In this document: positions 19,186-27,907 of the stretch, piece by piece
How the letters are laid out: each line of letters starts with the position of its first letter
How positions within the stretch are numbered: position 1 is the first letter of the stretch
NCBI GenBank assembly: GCA_963752495.1
Contig: CAVVYJ010000005.1
Location: 1-64,000 of the forward strand
Direction: 5' to 3'
Source of the DNA: CAVVYJ01 sp963752495
GTDB taxonomy: Bacteria > Pseudomonadota > Gammaproteobacteria > Burkholderiales > Methylophilaceae
DNA: 64,000 nucleotides
The notes under the pieces: generated by a model
The model's input: only the letters and a program-made list of their open reading frames with translations
The model's database searches: none
What the model was told of the DNA's origin: nothing
Program-made: the position numbers and the translations under genes

Positions 19186-19728
19186 ATGACAAACAATACC
19201 CCCGGTAGCAATGCAGGATACAAACAAACCAATGTGATGAGCAATATTTTGTTTGGTAGCCGCTGGTTACAACTGCCTCTTTATTTAGGCTTAATCATTG
19301 CACAAGCGGTTTATGTCTATCACTTTGGGGTCGAGCTTGTGCATCTGGTAGAAAAGGTGCCGCACCTAAAAGAAGCAGACATCATGTTGATTGTGCTGGG
19401 TTTAATTGACGTGGTGATGATTTCAAACTTGCTGATTATGGTGATTGTCGGCGGCTACGAAACATTCGTATCACGCCTTAATCTTGAAGGCCATCCTGAC
19501 GAGCCTGATTGGCTTTCACACGTCAACGCTAATTTGTTGAAAGTAAAATTAGCGACTGCCATTATCGGCATCTCATCCATTCATTTGCTTAAAACATTTA
19601 TTAATGCTGAAAATTTAACCGACAAAGTACTGCTTTGGCAAACCGTTATTCATATGACATTTGTGTTTTCTGCAGTAGCCATTGCGTACATAGACCGCTT
19701 GATGACCCACAGTGAAGTTAGACACTAA
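19186..19728 (+). CDS. UPF0114 (YqhA-like) membrane protein
   Basis: 180 residues with four predicted membrane helices. The stretch LPLYLGLIIAQAVYVYHF and the loop GLIDVVMISNLLIMVIVGGY are typical of the UPF0114/TIGR00645 family, whose biochemical role is not settled. It lies 47 bases after rlmJ on the same strand and may share its transcript. Confidence 0.85.
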   Translation: MTNNTPGSNAGYKQTNVMSNILFGSRWLQLPLYLGLIIAQAVYVYHFGVELVHLVEKVPHLKEADIMLIVLGLIDVVMISNLLIMVIVGGYETFVSRLNLEGHPDEPDWLSHVNANLLKVKLATAIIGISSIHLLKTFINAENLTDKVLLWQTVIHMTFVFSAVAIAYIDRLMTHSEVRH

Positions 19729-19731
19729 TCA

Positions 19732-20151
19732 CTACACATACTGCGCGACTATATAGCCAATCACTATGCCCACCAGCAGGGCAATGGTGACACTTCTGTA
19801 AGAAATAACATCTTTAGAATAACCGCGTTTAATAGCAATATACGAGACTAAATAGCCAACAGCGTTGAGTAGCCAAATAAAAGACATGGTCAAAATCTTG
19901 ACCAAAATTGGCCCGATAATCGGGACCAATGTAATCACACTTAACAACCAACCAACTAGCCCAGAATAAAGCCCGACCAGTACGGCGCCTGCCGTAGTTG
20001 TTTTAGTGTCCCAATGGTAATGATAGGCCAGCAAACCGCCAACAATTAGCAAAGTTAGCACCGGCAACATAATTTTCCAAGCACCTCGCTTGGGTGGCGC
20101 TATTACTTCTTCGTCGAAAATGTGTTTTTCGTCTATTTTTTTATCATCCAT
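19732..20151 (-). CDS. hypothetical membrane protein
   Basis: 139 residues, not recognised. A charged cytoplasmic N-terminus (MDDKKIDEKHIFDEEV) is followed by about four hydrophobic helices (IMLPVLTLLIVGGLLAY; SGLVGWLLSVITLVPIIGPI; ILTMSFIWLLNAVGYLVSY; ALLVGIVIGYIVAQYV). It is convergent with the UPF0114 gene, with only three bases between stops, and divergent from nothing obvious. No catalytic or binding motif is visible. Confidence 0.6.
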   Translation of the reverse strand: MDDKKIDEKHIFDEEVIAPPKRGAWKIMLPVLTLLIVGGLLAYHYHWDTKTTTAGAVLVGLYSGLVGWLLSVITLVPIIGPILVKILTMSFIWLLNAVGYLVSYIAIKRGYSKDVISYRSVTIALLVGIVIGYIVAQYV

Positions 20152-20202
20152 GCATGGATTCTAGCAGATGCACTAAGCAATATTACATGCCGACAACAAT
20201 TG

Positions 20203-22791
20203 CTAAAGCAATGCTTTTAATTGATACAGCAACTCCAACGCTTGTTTTGGCGTTAAATCATCAGGTTGTATCGCTTCCAGCTCACTAATGGCGGGATGCT
20301 GTGGCATATCCGCTGGCTCGAGCGCAGACACAAACATATCTGGCTGCTGCGCGTTTGTTTGAAACTGATTGTTTTCTAGCTGTGTGAGCTTGCGTTTTGC
20401 ATTAGCGACAACCGATTTGGGAATGCCGGCCAATTGCGCAACCTGGATGCCATAACTTTGATTGGCCGCCCCAGACTCGACCTTATGCAAAAACACAATG
20501 CCATTACCATGCTCAACCGCATCCAGATGCACATTGGCAGCTTGTTTGTAGTCATCGACTATGCGCGTTAACTCAAAATAGTGCGTTGCAAAGAGCGTGA
20601 GTGATTTATTTTTATCTAACAACTGCTTAGCCACTGCCCATGCCAAACTCAAGCCGTCGAAAGTCGAAGTTCCGCGACCGATTTCATCGAGCAATACCAA
20701 GCTTTTCTCGGTTGCATTATGCAGAATATTCGCGGTTTCCGTCATTTCCACCATAAATGTAGAACGCCCACCTGCCAAATCGTCAGAAGCACCAATTCTT
20801 GTGAAAATACGATCAATTTCGCCGATTTTAGCGACATTTGCCGGCACAAAGCAGCCACAATAGGCCAAAAGCACAACCAATGCGGTTTGACGCATAAAAG
20901 TCGATTTACCGCCCATATTGGGGCCTGTAATCAGCAACAACTGGCGATACTGGTTCAGGCTAACATCATTCGCCACAAATGGCTGCGTAATGCTTTCTAC
21001 CACCGCATGACGGCCGGCAACAATTTCCAAGCTGTTATCCTGCACAAATTGTGGCTGTCTATAATTTAAAGCGGATGCACGCTCTGCAAAACAGCACAAA
21101 ACATCCAAGCTAGCAACCGCGCCACTATTGGTCTGCAGGGCAGTTATAAATGGAATTAATTGTTCCAGAATCTGTTCATATAACAGCTTTTCACGCGCCA
21201 GCGCACGCTCATTAGCGCTCAGTACTTTATCTTCAAAGGCTTTTAATTCGGGCGTAATAAAGCGTTCGGCATTTTTAAGCGTTTGGCGGCGGCGATATTC
21301 GGTCGGTGCATTTTCAGCCTGTGCGCGGCTAATTTCAATATAAAAACCATGCACACTGTTAAATTCCACCTTTAAATTTTGCAACCCTGTGCGCGCTTTC
21401 TCGGCTGCCTCATATCGCAACAAAAAATCGCCATGATTCGTTTGCAAACCGCGCAGCTCATCTAACTCAGCATCAAAGCCATCGGCAATCACACCGCCCT
21501 CACGCAATACTGAAGCGGGCTCTGGCTTGATTGCTTGCATAAGCAATTGTGTTACTTGCAATGGCGTCTGCAGGTTTGCTCCCAGCGTTTCGAGCAGAAT
21601 CGATTTGCAATCCACCAGCAAATTTTGCAGAAAAGGCAACTGGCTCAAACTATCGCGCAAGGAAGACAAATCGCGTGGTCGCGCACTTTTTAGCGCCACT
21701 CGCGCTGAAATCCGCTCTATATCCGCCACTTGCCTCAACACCTCATGCAAAGCTAAGTGCTGTTTTGCCTGCATAAGCTCTGCCACCGCTTCGTGGCGCT
21801 TGAGCACAAGGTTTCTATCGCGTAATGGATGATGCAGCCAATGGCGCAGCAACCGCGCACCCATTGCTGTCTGCGTCGTGTTGAGCAACGAATAAAGCGT
21901 TGGCGAGGCTTCGCCGCGCAAGGTCGTATCAATCTCCAAGTTGCGACGTGTGGCAGCATCAAGCTGAATATATTGGCTCGTCTGCTCAACGCTCAAGCTC
22001 GTAATATGTGGCAACGCCGTGCGCTGCGTGTGTTTGACGTATTCCAGCAGTGCGCCTGCGGCAGAAACCGCAACGCTAAGCTCTGCACAGCCAAAACCCG
22101 ATAAATCGCGCGTATTAAATTGCTTGGTAAGGCTAGCGTTCGCCGAATCAAAATCAAATTGCCACGCTGCCAATCGTTTTTTTGGTGCTTTATGCGCTTC
22201 TATCGCCGCATACTGCAGATTATCAGCGCACACAATTTCTGCTGGGTTAATGCGCTCCAACTCTTGTGCAAGCTGGCCTTTTGCAATTTCAGAAAGTACA
22301 AAATCACCCGATGCCAAATTTAATCGCGCGAGCCCAACTAAACCCTCATCAAAGCAAATGCTCAGCAAGTTATTATCGCGTGTTTCATCTAGCAGCGCCG
22401 CATCTGTGAGCGTTCCGGGCGTCAAAATACGTGTCACCGCCCGCTCAACAGGGCCTTTACTTGTTGCCGGATCACCAATTTGCTCACATATGGCTACCGC
22501 CTCGCCTAATCTTGCAAGCTTTGCCAGATATTGCTCGGCCGCATGATATGGCACGCCTGCCATCTTGATTGGCTCGCCATTACTGGCGCCACGCTTGGTG
22601 AGTGTAATGCCCAACAAGCGCGAAGCCTTTTCTGCATCCCCGAAAAATAACTCATAAAAATCACCCATGCGGTAGAACAGCAACATATCTGGATGCTGTG
22701 CTTTTAGCGCCAGATATTGGCGCATCATTGGTGTGTGACTAGACAAAACTCCGGTCGAATCAGCTTGCACTTGCTTTGTTTTATTTGCCAC
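20203..22791 (-). CDS. mutS: DNA mismatch repair ATPase MutS
   Basis: 862 residues, full length. The mismatch-contacting Phe-x-Glu is seen in MGDFYELFF near residue 41. Core and clamp domains follow. The ATPase has Walker A GPNMGGKST (about 625), FTRIGASDDLAGGRSTFMVE, Walker B SLVLLDEIGRGTSTFDG and the His switch LFATHYFELT. A C-terminal tetramerisation helix (LTPKQALELLYQLKALL) is present. No mutL is in the window. It is transcribed away from the small orphan gene at 23017. Confidence 0.97.
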   Translation of the reverse strand: MANKTKQVQADSTGVLSSHTPMMRQYLALKAQHPDMLLFYRMGDFYELFFGDAEKASRLLGITLTKRGASNGEPIKMAGVPYHAAEQYLAKLARLGEAVAICEQIGDPATSKGPVERAVTRILTPGTLTDAALLDETRDNNLLSICFDEGLVGLARLNLASGDFVLSEIAKGQLAQELERINPAEIVCADNLQYAAIEAHKAPKKRLAAWQFDFDSANASLTKQFNTRDLSGFGCAELSVAVSAAGALLEYVKHTQRTALPHITSLSVEQTSQYIQLDAATRRNLEIDTTLRGEASPTLYSLLNTTQTAMGARLLRHWLHHPLRDRNLVLKRHEAVAELMQAKQHLALHEVLRQVADIERISARVALKSARPRDLSSLRDSLSQLPFLQNLLVDCKSILLETLGANLQTPLQVTQLLMQAIKPEPASVLREGGVIADGFDAELDELRGLQTNHGDFLLRYEAAEKARTGLQNLKVEFNSVHGFYIEISRAQAENAPTEYRRRQTLKNAERFITPELKAFEDKVLSANERALAREKLLYEQILEQLIPFITALQTNSGAVASLDVLCCFAERASALNYRQPQFVQDNSLEIVAGRHAVVESITQPFVANDVSLNQYRQLLLITGPNMGGKSTFMRQTALVVLLAYCGCFVPANVAKIGEIDRIFTRIGASDDLAGGRSTFMVEMTETANILHNATEKSLVLLDEIGRGTSTFDGLSLAWAVAKQLLDKNKSLTLFATHYFELTRIVDDYKQAANVHLDAVEHGNGIVFLHKVESGAANQSYGIQVAQLAGIPKSVVANAKRKLTQLENNQFQTNAQQPDMFVSALEPADMPQHPAISELEAIQPDDLTPKQALELLYQLKALL

Positions 22792-22961
22792 GGAATCTGT
22801 CGATTTATATTGTTTAGATTAAGCGAATTATTGTATTGGGATTTTGCTGGAATTGTTCAAATTCTCATCATTTATTGTGAATATTTCATCACTTTTTCTT
22901 TTATAACTACCAATTATATTAAAAATATCAATTTAATCAATATCTTATAATTGTTACTGAT

Positions 22962-22977
22962 TGGCACAGAATCTGCA
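22962..22977 (+). promoter_or_regulatory. sigma-54 promoter
   Basis: TGGCACAGAATCTGCA carries GG at -24 and GC at -12 with the obligatory 10-base gap, matching the RpoN pattern TGGCAC-N5-TTGC with one mismatch. It lies 40 bases before the small gene at 23017. The AT-rich stretch upstream (about 22800-22950) could hold an activator site, but I cannot name one. Confidence 0.65.
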
Positions 22978-23016
22978 CTTATGTACTTGTAACAATCCAC
23001 TTTTAGGAGAACAAAC

Positions 23017-23211
23017 ATGCAAGCAAATCAATACGACGTTTACGCACAGTTTTTGTTGGAATGTAGAAAAGTAATGGGCACACTGGATTTAGAGAAATTA
23101 GCCTACGATGAAGAGTATAAAACCGAATTTTTTAGCCGCGTTTCCTTAAATGCTGACGATGGCCTGTTTCAAATCGCAGACTTAATCAACCGCGAAATTG
23201 ATATTCAGTAA
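23017..23211 (+). CDS. small acidic protein of unknown function, sigma-54 promoter
   Basis: 64 residues: acidic, helical, no signal peptide, no Cys pair. It contains YAQFLLECRKVMGTLDLEK and ends in LINREIDIQ. A strong ribosome site (TTTTAGGAGAA) precedes the ATG. I do not recognise the family. The convincing Shine-Dalgarno and RpoN promoter show it is a real, conditionally expressed gene, perhaps linked to nitrogen or carbon status. Confidence 0.75.
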   Translation: MQANQYDVYAQFLLECRKVMGTLDLEKLAYDEEYKTEFFSRVSLNADDGLFQIADLINREIDIQ

Positions 23212-23242
23212 TTATTTGGTTGGTAGTTTATTTTACAAACAA

Positions 23243-24049
23243 TCAGGCTGGTGATTTTAAATTTGGCGTTAAATGCGGATGAAGTGTTTGTAACATTTGT
23301 GCAAACACTTTAGGGTTAGCCGCCACGATATTACCGGTTTTAAGCCAGCTCTCGTTGCCTTCAAAATCCCCTACTATGCCGCCTGCTTCTTGCACCAGCA
23401 AGCCGCCTGCTGCGATATCCCAAGTGGATAAATTAATTTCGAAAAAACCATCTACCCAACCCACAGCCGTGTAAGCCAAATCCAGCGCGGCTGAGCCGGG
23501 GCGCCGAATGCCCGTGGTTTTTTTAATCATGTCTTTTAGCATGCCCATATACGTATCGAGATGCTGAAAATCGCGGAACGGAAAGCCTGTTGCGATTAAA
23601 CTTTCTTGTAATTTTGTACGGCTACTGACACGGATTCTTTTATCATTCAAGAACGCACCACGACCTTTGGTGGCAGTAAATAAATCATTACGCACAGGGT
23701 CATAAATGACTGCTTGTGTCAGCACGCCCTTTTGCTGCAAAGCAATGGATACACAGTATTGCGGGAAGTTGTGTAAAAAATTGGTGGTGCCATCGAGCGG
23801 GTCGATAATCCAGATATTTTCTGCATTTTTATTGGTGTCCCCGCTCTCTTCACCCAAAAAACCATGATCCGGATACGCGTGCTTTAGGGTATCAATAATC
23901 GCTTTTTCTGCAGCATGATCCACCTCACTCACAAAATCATTGTAGGTTTTGGTTTGGATTTTAAGTTGGCCCAAATCGCGCGCAGCAAAGTTGATGATAT
24001 CGCCCGCTTGGCGCGCAGCCTTAACGGCAGTGGTTAACATGGGATGCAT
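23243..24049 (-). CDS. suhB: inositol-1-monophosphatase family protein (SuhB-like)
   Basis: 268 residues. The metal-binding motifs are GEESG (about 70), IIDPLDGTTNFLHNFP (about 84-99) and the C-terminal WDIAAGGLLVQEAGG. The family hydrolyses inositol and related phosphates with Mg2+; in enterobacteria SuhB also joins the rRNA antitermination complex. It is divergent from trmJ, the usual arrangement of these two genes in proteobacteria. Confidence 0.92.
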   Translation of the reverse strand: MHPMLTTAVKAARQAGDIINFAARDLGQLKIQTKTYNDFVSEVDHAAEKAIIDTLKHAYPDHGFLGEESGDTNKNAENIWIIDPLDGTTNFLHNFPQYCVSIALQQKGVLTQAVIYDPVRNDLFTATKGRGAFLNDKRIRVSSRTKLQESLIATGFPFRDFQHLDTYMGMLKDMIKKTTGIRRPGSAALDLAYTAVGWVDGFFEINLSTWDIAAGGLLVQEAGGIVGDFEGNESWLKTGNIVAANPKVFAQMLQTLHPHLTPNLKSPA

Positions 24050-24093
24050 AGTTGGTTTTCGTAAAGAGCTGTTAAAATGCTATTTTAGCATTT

Positions 24094-24887
24094 ATGAGCA
24101 CATTCCCAAATATAATCCAAACCAATATTTCAGAATATTCAATCATCGTACTATTGTACTATGCCAGACAAGTCATCCAGGCAATATCGGCTCCGCTGCG
24201 CGCGCCATGAAAACCATGGGATTCAACCAACTTTATCTTGTACAACCTCAAAAATTTCCCGATGCGCAGGCTACTGCCTTGGCCACAGGAGCGGCTGATT
24301 TACTAGAGAGTGCTGTCGTTACCAAAACTTTATCTGAAGCGCTTACAGGTTGCGCCTTTGCGATTGGTTTAAGTGCGCGCAAACGTTATTTGAGTCACGA
24401 GACTGTAAACGCGCGCGAAGCAGCTGTTGAAGCCAATAAAATAGCAGCTTCGCAGCCAGTTGCATTGGTGTTTGGCACGGAAATGAGTGGTCTCACAAAC
24501 GCGGAGCTTGATTGCTGCCAGCTGCTCGCGATGATTCCCGCTAATCCAGAATATAGCTCGCTCAACCTTGCTGCTGCAGTACAAATTATGTGTTACGAGC
24601 TGCGAATGGATGCGCTAGGAGGTGTGCTGGAAGGCAATAGCAACAAGGCTTACGGTCTTGAAAATGCAGCGCCTGAACTTGCCACCAATGAAGATTTAGA
24701 GCGCTTTTACACACATTTGGAAGAAACGTTGTTGCACATTGGCTACTTAAACCCTAACGCACCAAAAAAACTGTTTGAGCGGCTACGCAGATTGTATTCG
24801 CGTGCAAGGCTAGAAAAAGAAGAAATTAATTTGCTTAGAGGCGTACTTACACTCACGAAAGAGCCGCGCAAACATACAAAATATTGA
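24094..24887 (+). CDS. trmJ: tRNA (cytidine/uridine-32-2'-O)-methyltransferase, start frameshifted
   Basis: SPOUT-class methyltransferase that 2'-O-methylates position 32 of tRNAs. Seen: RTIVLCQTSHPGNIGSAARA, the SAM-knot loop VFGTEMSGLTNAEL and IPANPEYSSLNLAAAVQI. No good in-frame start exists before the family N-terminus. The ATG at 24094 (MSTFPNIIQTNISEYSII) is one frame off. A single missing base near 24147 (ATCATCGT for ATCATCCGT) would join it to RTIVLCQTSH. I therefore place the start at 24094 with a probable one-base sequence error. Confidence 0.85.
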
Positions 24888-24888
24888 T

Positions 24889-25344
24889 TTATTCCACCAT
24901 CTCCGCACTCAACATCTGCAAGCCTTCCAGTACGATTTGGAACGCACAGTCTGAAATAGCTTCATCCTTAAAACCATATAACAACGTAATTTGTGCGCTA
25001 TCGTCCATATTCAAACCCGTCATCCCGAGTTTTGGCCACAGCGCAGCATCAGAACTCGCCAATGGAAAGCGCTTACCTTGCTTCTTTTCGTGCTCACTCC
25101 ACAGCCGATATAGCTCGCGTTGAATGGTAGGTTTTAACTTAAAATAATCCTGCTGAAATCGCTGAAAACGCTCTCCCAAACTGGCATCTGGCTTGTGCTT
25201 GCTATGGTAAAAGAAACCCGCCAAATGCTCCAAATTGTTATCTGGCCAGTCAATATCGCCGTACCAAGTGTCGCCGCGCAACTCCAACTTTCCTAGCACG
25301 GAATCCGTCACCGACTTACCTAACAACTCTCTTAACCAGTCCAT
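24889..25344 (-). CDS. hypothetical protein
   Basis: 151 residues from the ATG at 25344, which has GAGG eight bases upstream. It is a soluble, Trp-rich protein, not recognised. It contains LRGDTWYGDIDWPDNNLEHL, then basic linker regions and a hydrophobic C-terminal strand pair (QITLLYGFKDEAISDCAFQI). It is convergent with trmJ and divergent from cysE. It resembles small DUF-type cytosolic proteins of the DUF6985 kind only loosely, so I leave the function open. Confidence 0.6.
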   Translation of the reverse strand: MDWLRELLGKSVTDSVLGKLELRGDTWYGDIDWPDNNLEHLAGFFYHSKHKPDASLGERFQRFQQDYFKLKPTIQRELYRLWSEHEKKQGKRFPLASSDAALWPKLGMTGLNMDDSAQITLLYGFKDEAISDCAFQIVLEGLQMLSAEMVE

Positions 25345-25429
25345 ATTTGCCTCAAATTTATACCCCACTGAATTAGTCAACAATAGACCTTTATGGCATA
25401 ATAGCTTCTTTATTATATTTCTAAACTTT

Positions 25430-26187
25430 ATGTTCGACCATATTAAAGAAGATATTGCCATTGTATTTGAGCGTGACCCTGCCGCACGCACACACTTTGA
25501 AATTCTCACCACTTACCCTGGCGTTCATGCGCTGCTAATGCACCGCTTTAGCCATTGGTTGTGGAAAGCGCGCTTTTATTGGCTAGCACGCTTTATGTCG
25601 CACATTGGGCGCGGCTTGACTGGTATTGAGATACACCCTGGCGCTACGATTGGTCACCGCGTGTTTATTGATCACGGTATGGGAGTCGTGGTAGGTGAAA
25701 CCGCTGTTATTGGAGATGATTGCACACTGTATCATGGCGTAACGCTGGGCGGCACTTCATGGAACAAAGGCAAACGCCACCCAACATTAGAACAAGGCGT
25801 AGTGATAGGTGCAGGCGCAAAAGTTCTTGGGCCGATTACTATTGGTACAGGCGCAAGAATTGGTAGCAACGCCGTAGTGGTGAAAGATGTTCCGGCTAAC
25901 GCGACTGCAGTGGGCATCCCTGCACGCATACTGGAAGAAGAAAAGGCGAAAGAGGCAGAGGTTAAAGCTAAATTTAGCGCCTATGCCGTGAGTGATGATG
26001 AAAACGACCCGATTAACAAAGCACTGTTGCCACTGCAAGACACAAATCGCCAAGACAAGATGCAGAATTGCAAGCCTTAAAAAATATGCTGGCTTTGGTC
26101 GCCGACCCCCAATCAGACAGCAAATTGGCAGAGGCGTTCGGCGCGAATAAACCTGTAAGAAAGTCTCGTAAAAAGACTGTGAACTAA
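25430..26187 (+). CDS. cysE: serine O-acetyltransferase, C-terminus frameshifted
   Basis: Makes O-acetylserine from serine and acetyl-CoA, the first step of cysteine synthesis. The start is ATG 25430 (MFDHIKEDIAIVFERDPAAR). The left-handed beta-helix shows hexapeptides (IEIHPGATIGHRVFIDHGMG, then GVTLGGTSWNKGKRHP). The frame is lost near 26056: one missing base turns QDAELQALKNMLALVADPQ into a short wrong tail. Corrected, the protein is about 252 residues with a basic tail (RKSRKKTVN). It lies directly upstream of the isc operon, which consumes cysteine. Confidence 0.9.
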
Positions 26188-26199
26188 AAAATATAATAA

Positions 26200-26228
26200 T
26201 TGACTAAATTACTTGGTTATTATAAAAT
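26200..26228 (+). promoter_or_regulatory. isc operon promoter with IscR-like site
   Basis: TTGACT (26200-26205), a 17-base spacer and TAAAAT (26223-26228). The bases around and after the -35 (ATTGACTAAATTACTTGG) resemble the type 1 IscR site that overlaps iscR promoters in other proteobacteria, so autorepression by [2Fe-2S]-IscR is expected. Confidence 0.55.
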
Positions 26229-26259
26229 AATCACTAATTTAAAGCAGGTTTACACAATT

Positions 26260-26739
26260 ATGAGACTTACTACAAAGGGCCGTTTTGCCGTTACAGCAAT
26301 GCTCGACATTGCCTTGAGCGATGCGAGCAAACCTGTCACATTGGCTGGCATTAGCGAGCGCCAAGACATTTCACTTTCTTACTTAGAGCAACTTTTTAGT
26401 CGTCTGCGTCGACAAGGCCTAGTGGTAAGTGTGCGCGGCCCTGGTGGTGGATATCGCCTAGCAAAAGCGCACCACGAGATTTCTGTTTCTGCCATCATTT
26501 CAGCAGTAGACGAACAAATTGACGCAACCCAATGTGGCGGCAAAGAGGATTGCCACGGCGCCGAGGGGCGCTGCATGACGCACGATTTATGGGCATCGCT
26601 TAACTATAAAATATTAGATTATTTATCGGGCGTCACGTTGGCGGACATGGTAACAATGCAGCACGACAAAACAAATGCAGACGGTACGATTGTATTTGCA
26701 CCTCGCAAAACCTGCGCCAGCGAGGCTGCTGCTGCCTAA
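26260..26739 (+). CDS. iscR: Fe-S cluster-sensing repressor IscR
   Basis: 159 residues from ATG 26260 (MRLTTKGRFAVTAMLDIALS), the typical Rrf2-family start. The winged helix is at 1-65, the wing reads VRGPGGGYRLAK, and the cluster ligands are Cys92, Cys98 and Cys105 in QCGGKEDCHGAEGRCMTHDL. The stop overlaps the next ATG (TAATG). In its [2Fe-2S] form it should repress this operon. Confidence 0.96.
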   Translation: MRLTTKGRFAVTAMLDIALSDASKPVTLAGISERQDISLSYLEQLFSRLRRQGLVVSVRGPGGGYRLAKAHHEISVSAIISAVDEQIDATQCGGKEDCHGAEGRCMTHDLWASLNYKILDYLSGVTLADMVTMQHDKTNADGTIVFAPRKTCASEAAAA

Positions 26740-27884
26740 TGAACACGGTGTATTTTGATCATAATAGCACTACCGCACTCAAAACAGAGGTGCTGGAAAC
26801 GATGCTGCCGTTTATGACTGAGCAACATGGCAACCCCACCAGTAGGCACGTTTTTGGTCGCAATGCGCGTGATGCTGTGGAAAACGCAAGAGCGCAAGTG
26901 GCAAATGCAGTGGGCGTGCAAAGTGCGCAAGTGGTCTTTACCGCGAGCGGAACGGAAGCGAATAACTTTGCGATAAACGGCATTGCAAGTAACTTATCAC
27001 ATGCGCAAATTTTAACGAGTGCGATTGAGCATCCCTGCATTACCCGCCCCGCCCAAGCCATGCAGGCGCGTGGCTGGCATCCGCAGAATATACGTGTAGA
27101 TAGTGATTGTAAACTGGATATACACCACTTGCATAACTTGCTCAAAGCCCCCACTAATCTAGTATCTGTGATGCTGGCAAATAACGAGACTGGTGCGCTT
27201 CAAGATATTGCACAAATCGCAGAATTGGCACGCGAACACAAAGCTTTTATGCACACTGATGCGGTACAAGCTTTGGGTAAAATTCCTGTGGATTTTACGG
27301 ATTTCGGCGTGCATGCGATGACGATTTCATCGCACAAAATCGGTGGCCCGCTAGGTGCAGGCGCATTGGTGTTGGATAAGCGCGTGGATATATATCCATT
27401 GCTTCACGGTGGTGGGCAAGAAAAAGGTTTGCGTAGCGGCACGGAAAATGTTGCAGCGATTGTGGGTTTTGGCGCGGCTTGTGAGCTTGCGATTGCCAAT
27501 TTAAGTAATTTCGCCCAAAAAACTATTGCCCTAAGAGCAAAGCTGGAGGCCGGCCTTAAGGCAACGCAGGCAACGATTTTCGCCGAAGCTGCCAAACGTT
27601 TGCCGAATACCAGTTTCTTCGCCTTTGAAAACATTGAGGGCGAAACATTGGTCACCGCGCTGGATAAAGCCGGTTTTGCAGTTGCCAGTGGCTCTGCATG
27701 TTCTAGCGATAGCACCGAGCCGAGCCACGTGTTGTTGGCAATGGGCGTTGATCCTGACATGGCCCGCGGAGCAGTAAGAGTTAGCTTTGGTGCAGAAAAC
27801 ACTTTAACGCAAGTTGAAGCCTTTTTAAAAACTTTGGCGCAAGAAGTAAACCGATTAAAACAGATGACCGCAATTGCGGCCTAA
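26739..27884 (+). CDS. cysteine desulfurase-like protein (first of two)
   Basis: 381 residues, PLP-dependent NifS/IscS superfamily. PLP Lys is in ISSHKIGGPLGAG, the active Cys loop is ASGSACSSDSTEPSHVLLAM, and the N-terminus is VYFDHNSTTALKTEVLETML. It is clearly diverged from the iscS that follows. It is translationally coupled to iscR, which is unusual because most isc operons have only one desulfurase. It may supply sulfur for another target such as tRNA or cofactors, or act as a specialised IscS. The active-site loop appears intact. Confidence 0.88.
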   Translation: MNTVYFDHNSTTALKTEVLETMLPFMTEQHGNPTSRHVFGRNARDAVENARAQVANAVGVQSAQVVFTASGTEANNFAINGIASNLSHAQILTSAIEHPCITRPAQAMQARGWHPQNIRVDSDCKLDIHHLHNLLKAPTNLVSVMLANNETGALQDIAQIAELAREHKAFMHTDAVQALGKIPVDFTDFGVHAMTISSHKIGGPLGAGALVLDKRVDIYPLLHGGGQEKGLRSGTENVAAIVGFGAACELAIANLSNFAQKTIALRAKLEAGLKATQATIFAEAAKRLPNTSFFAFENIEGETLVTALDKAGFAVASGSACSSDSTEPSHVLLAMGVDPDMARGAVRVSFGAENTLTQVEAFLKTLAQEVNRLKQMTAIAA

Positions 27885-27907
27885 TTGAGAGAGACTTAGA
27901 TTAAAGC

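Noticed and set aside
22800..22960. Replication origin-like AT-rich tract
   Set aside because: AT-rich but without repeated DnaA boxes, and no dnaA, dnaN or gidA nearby.
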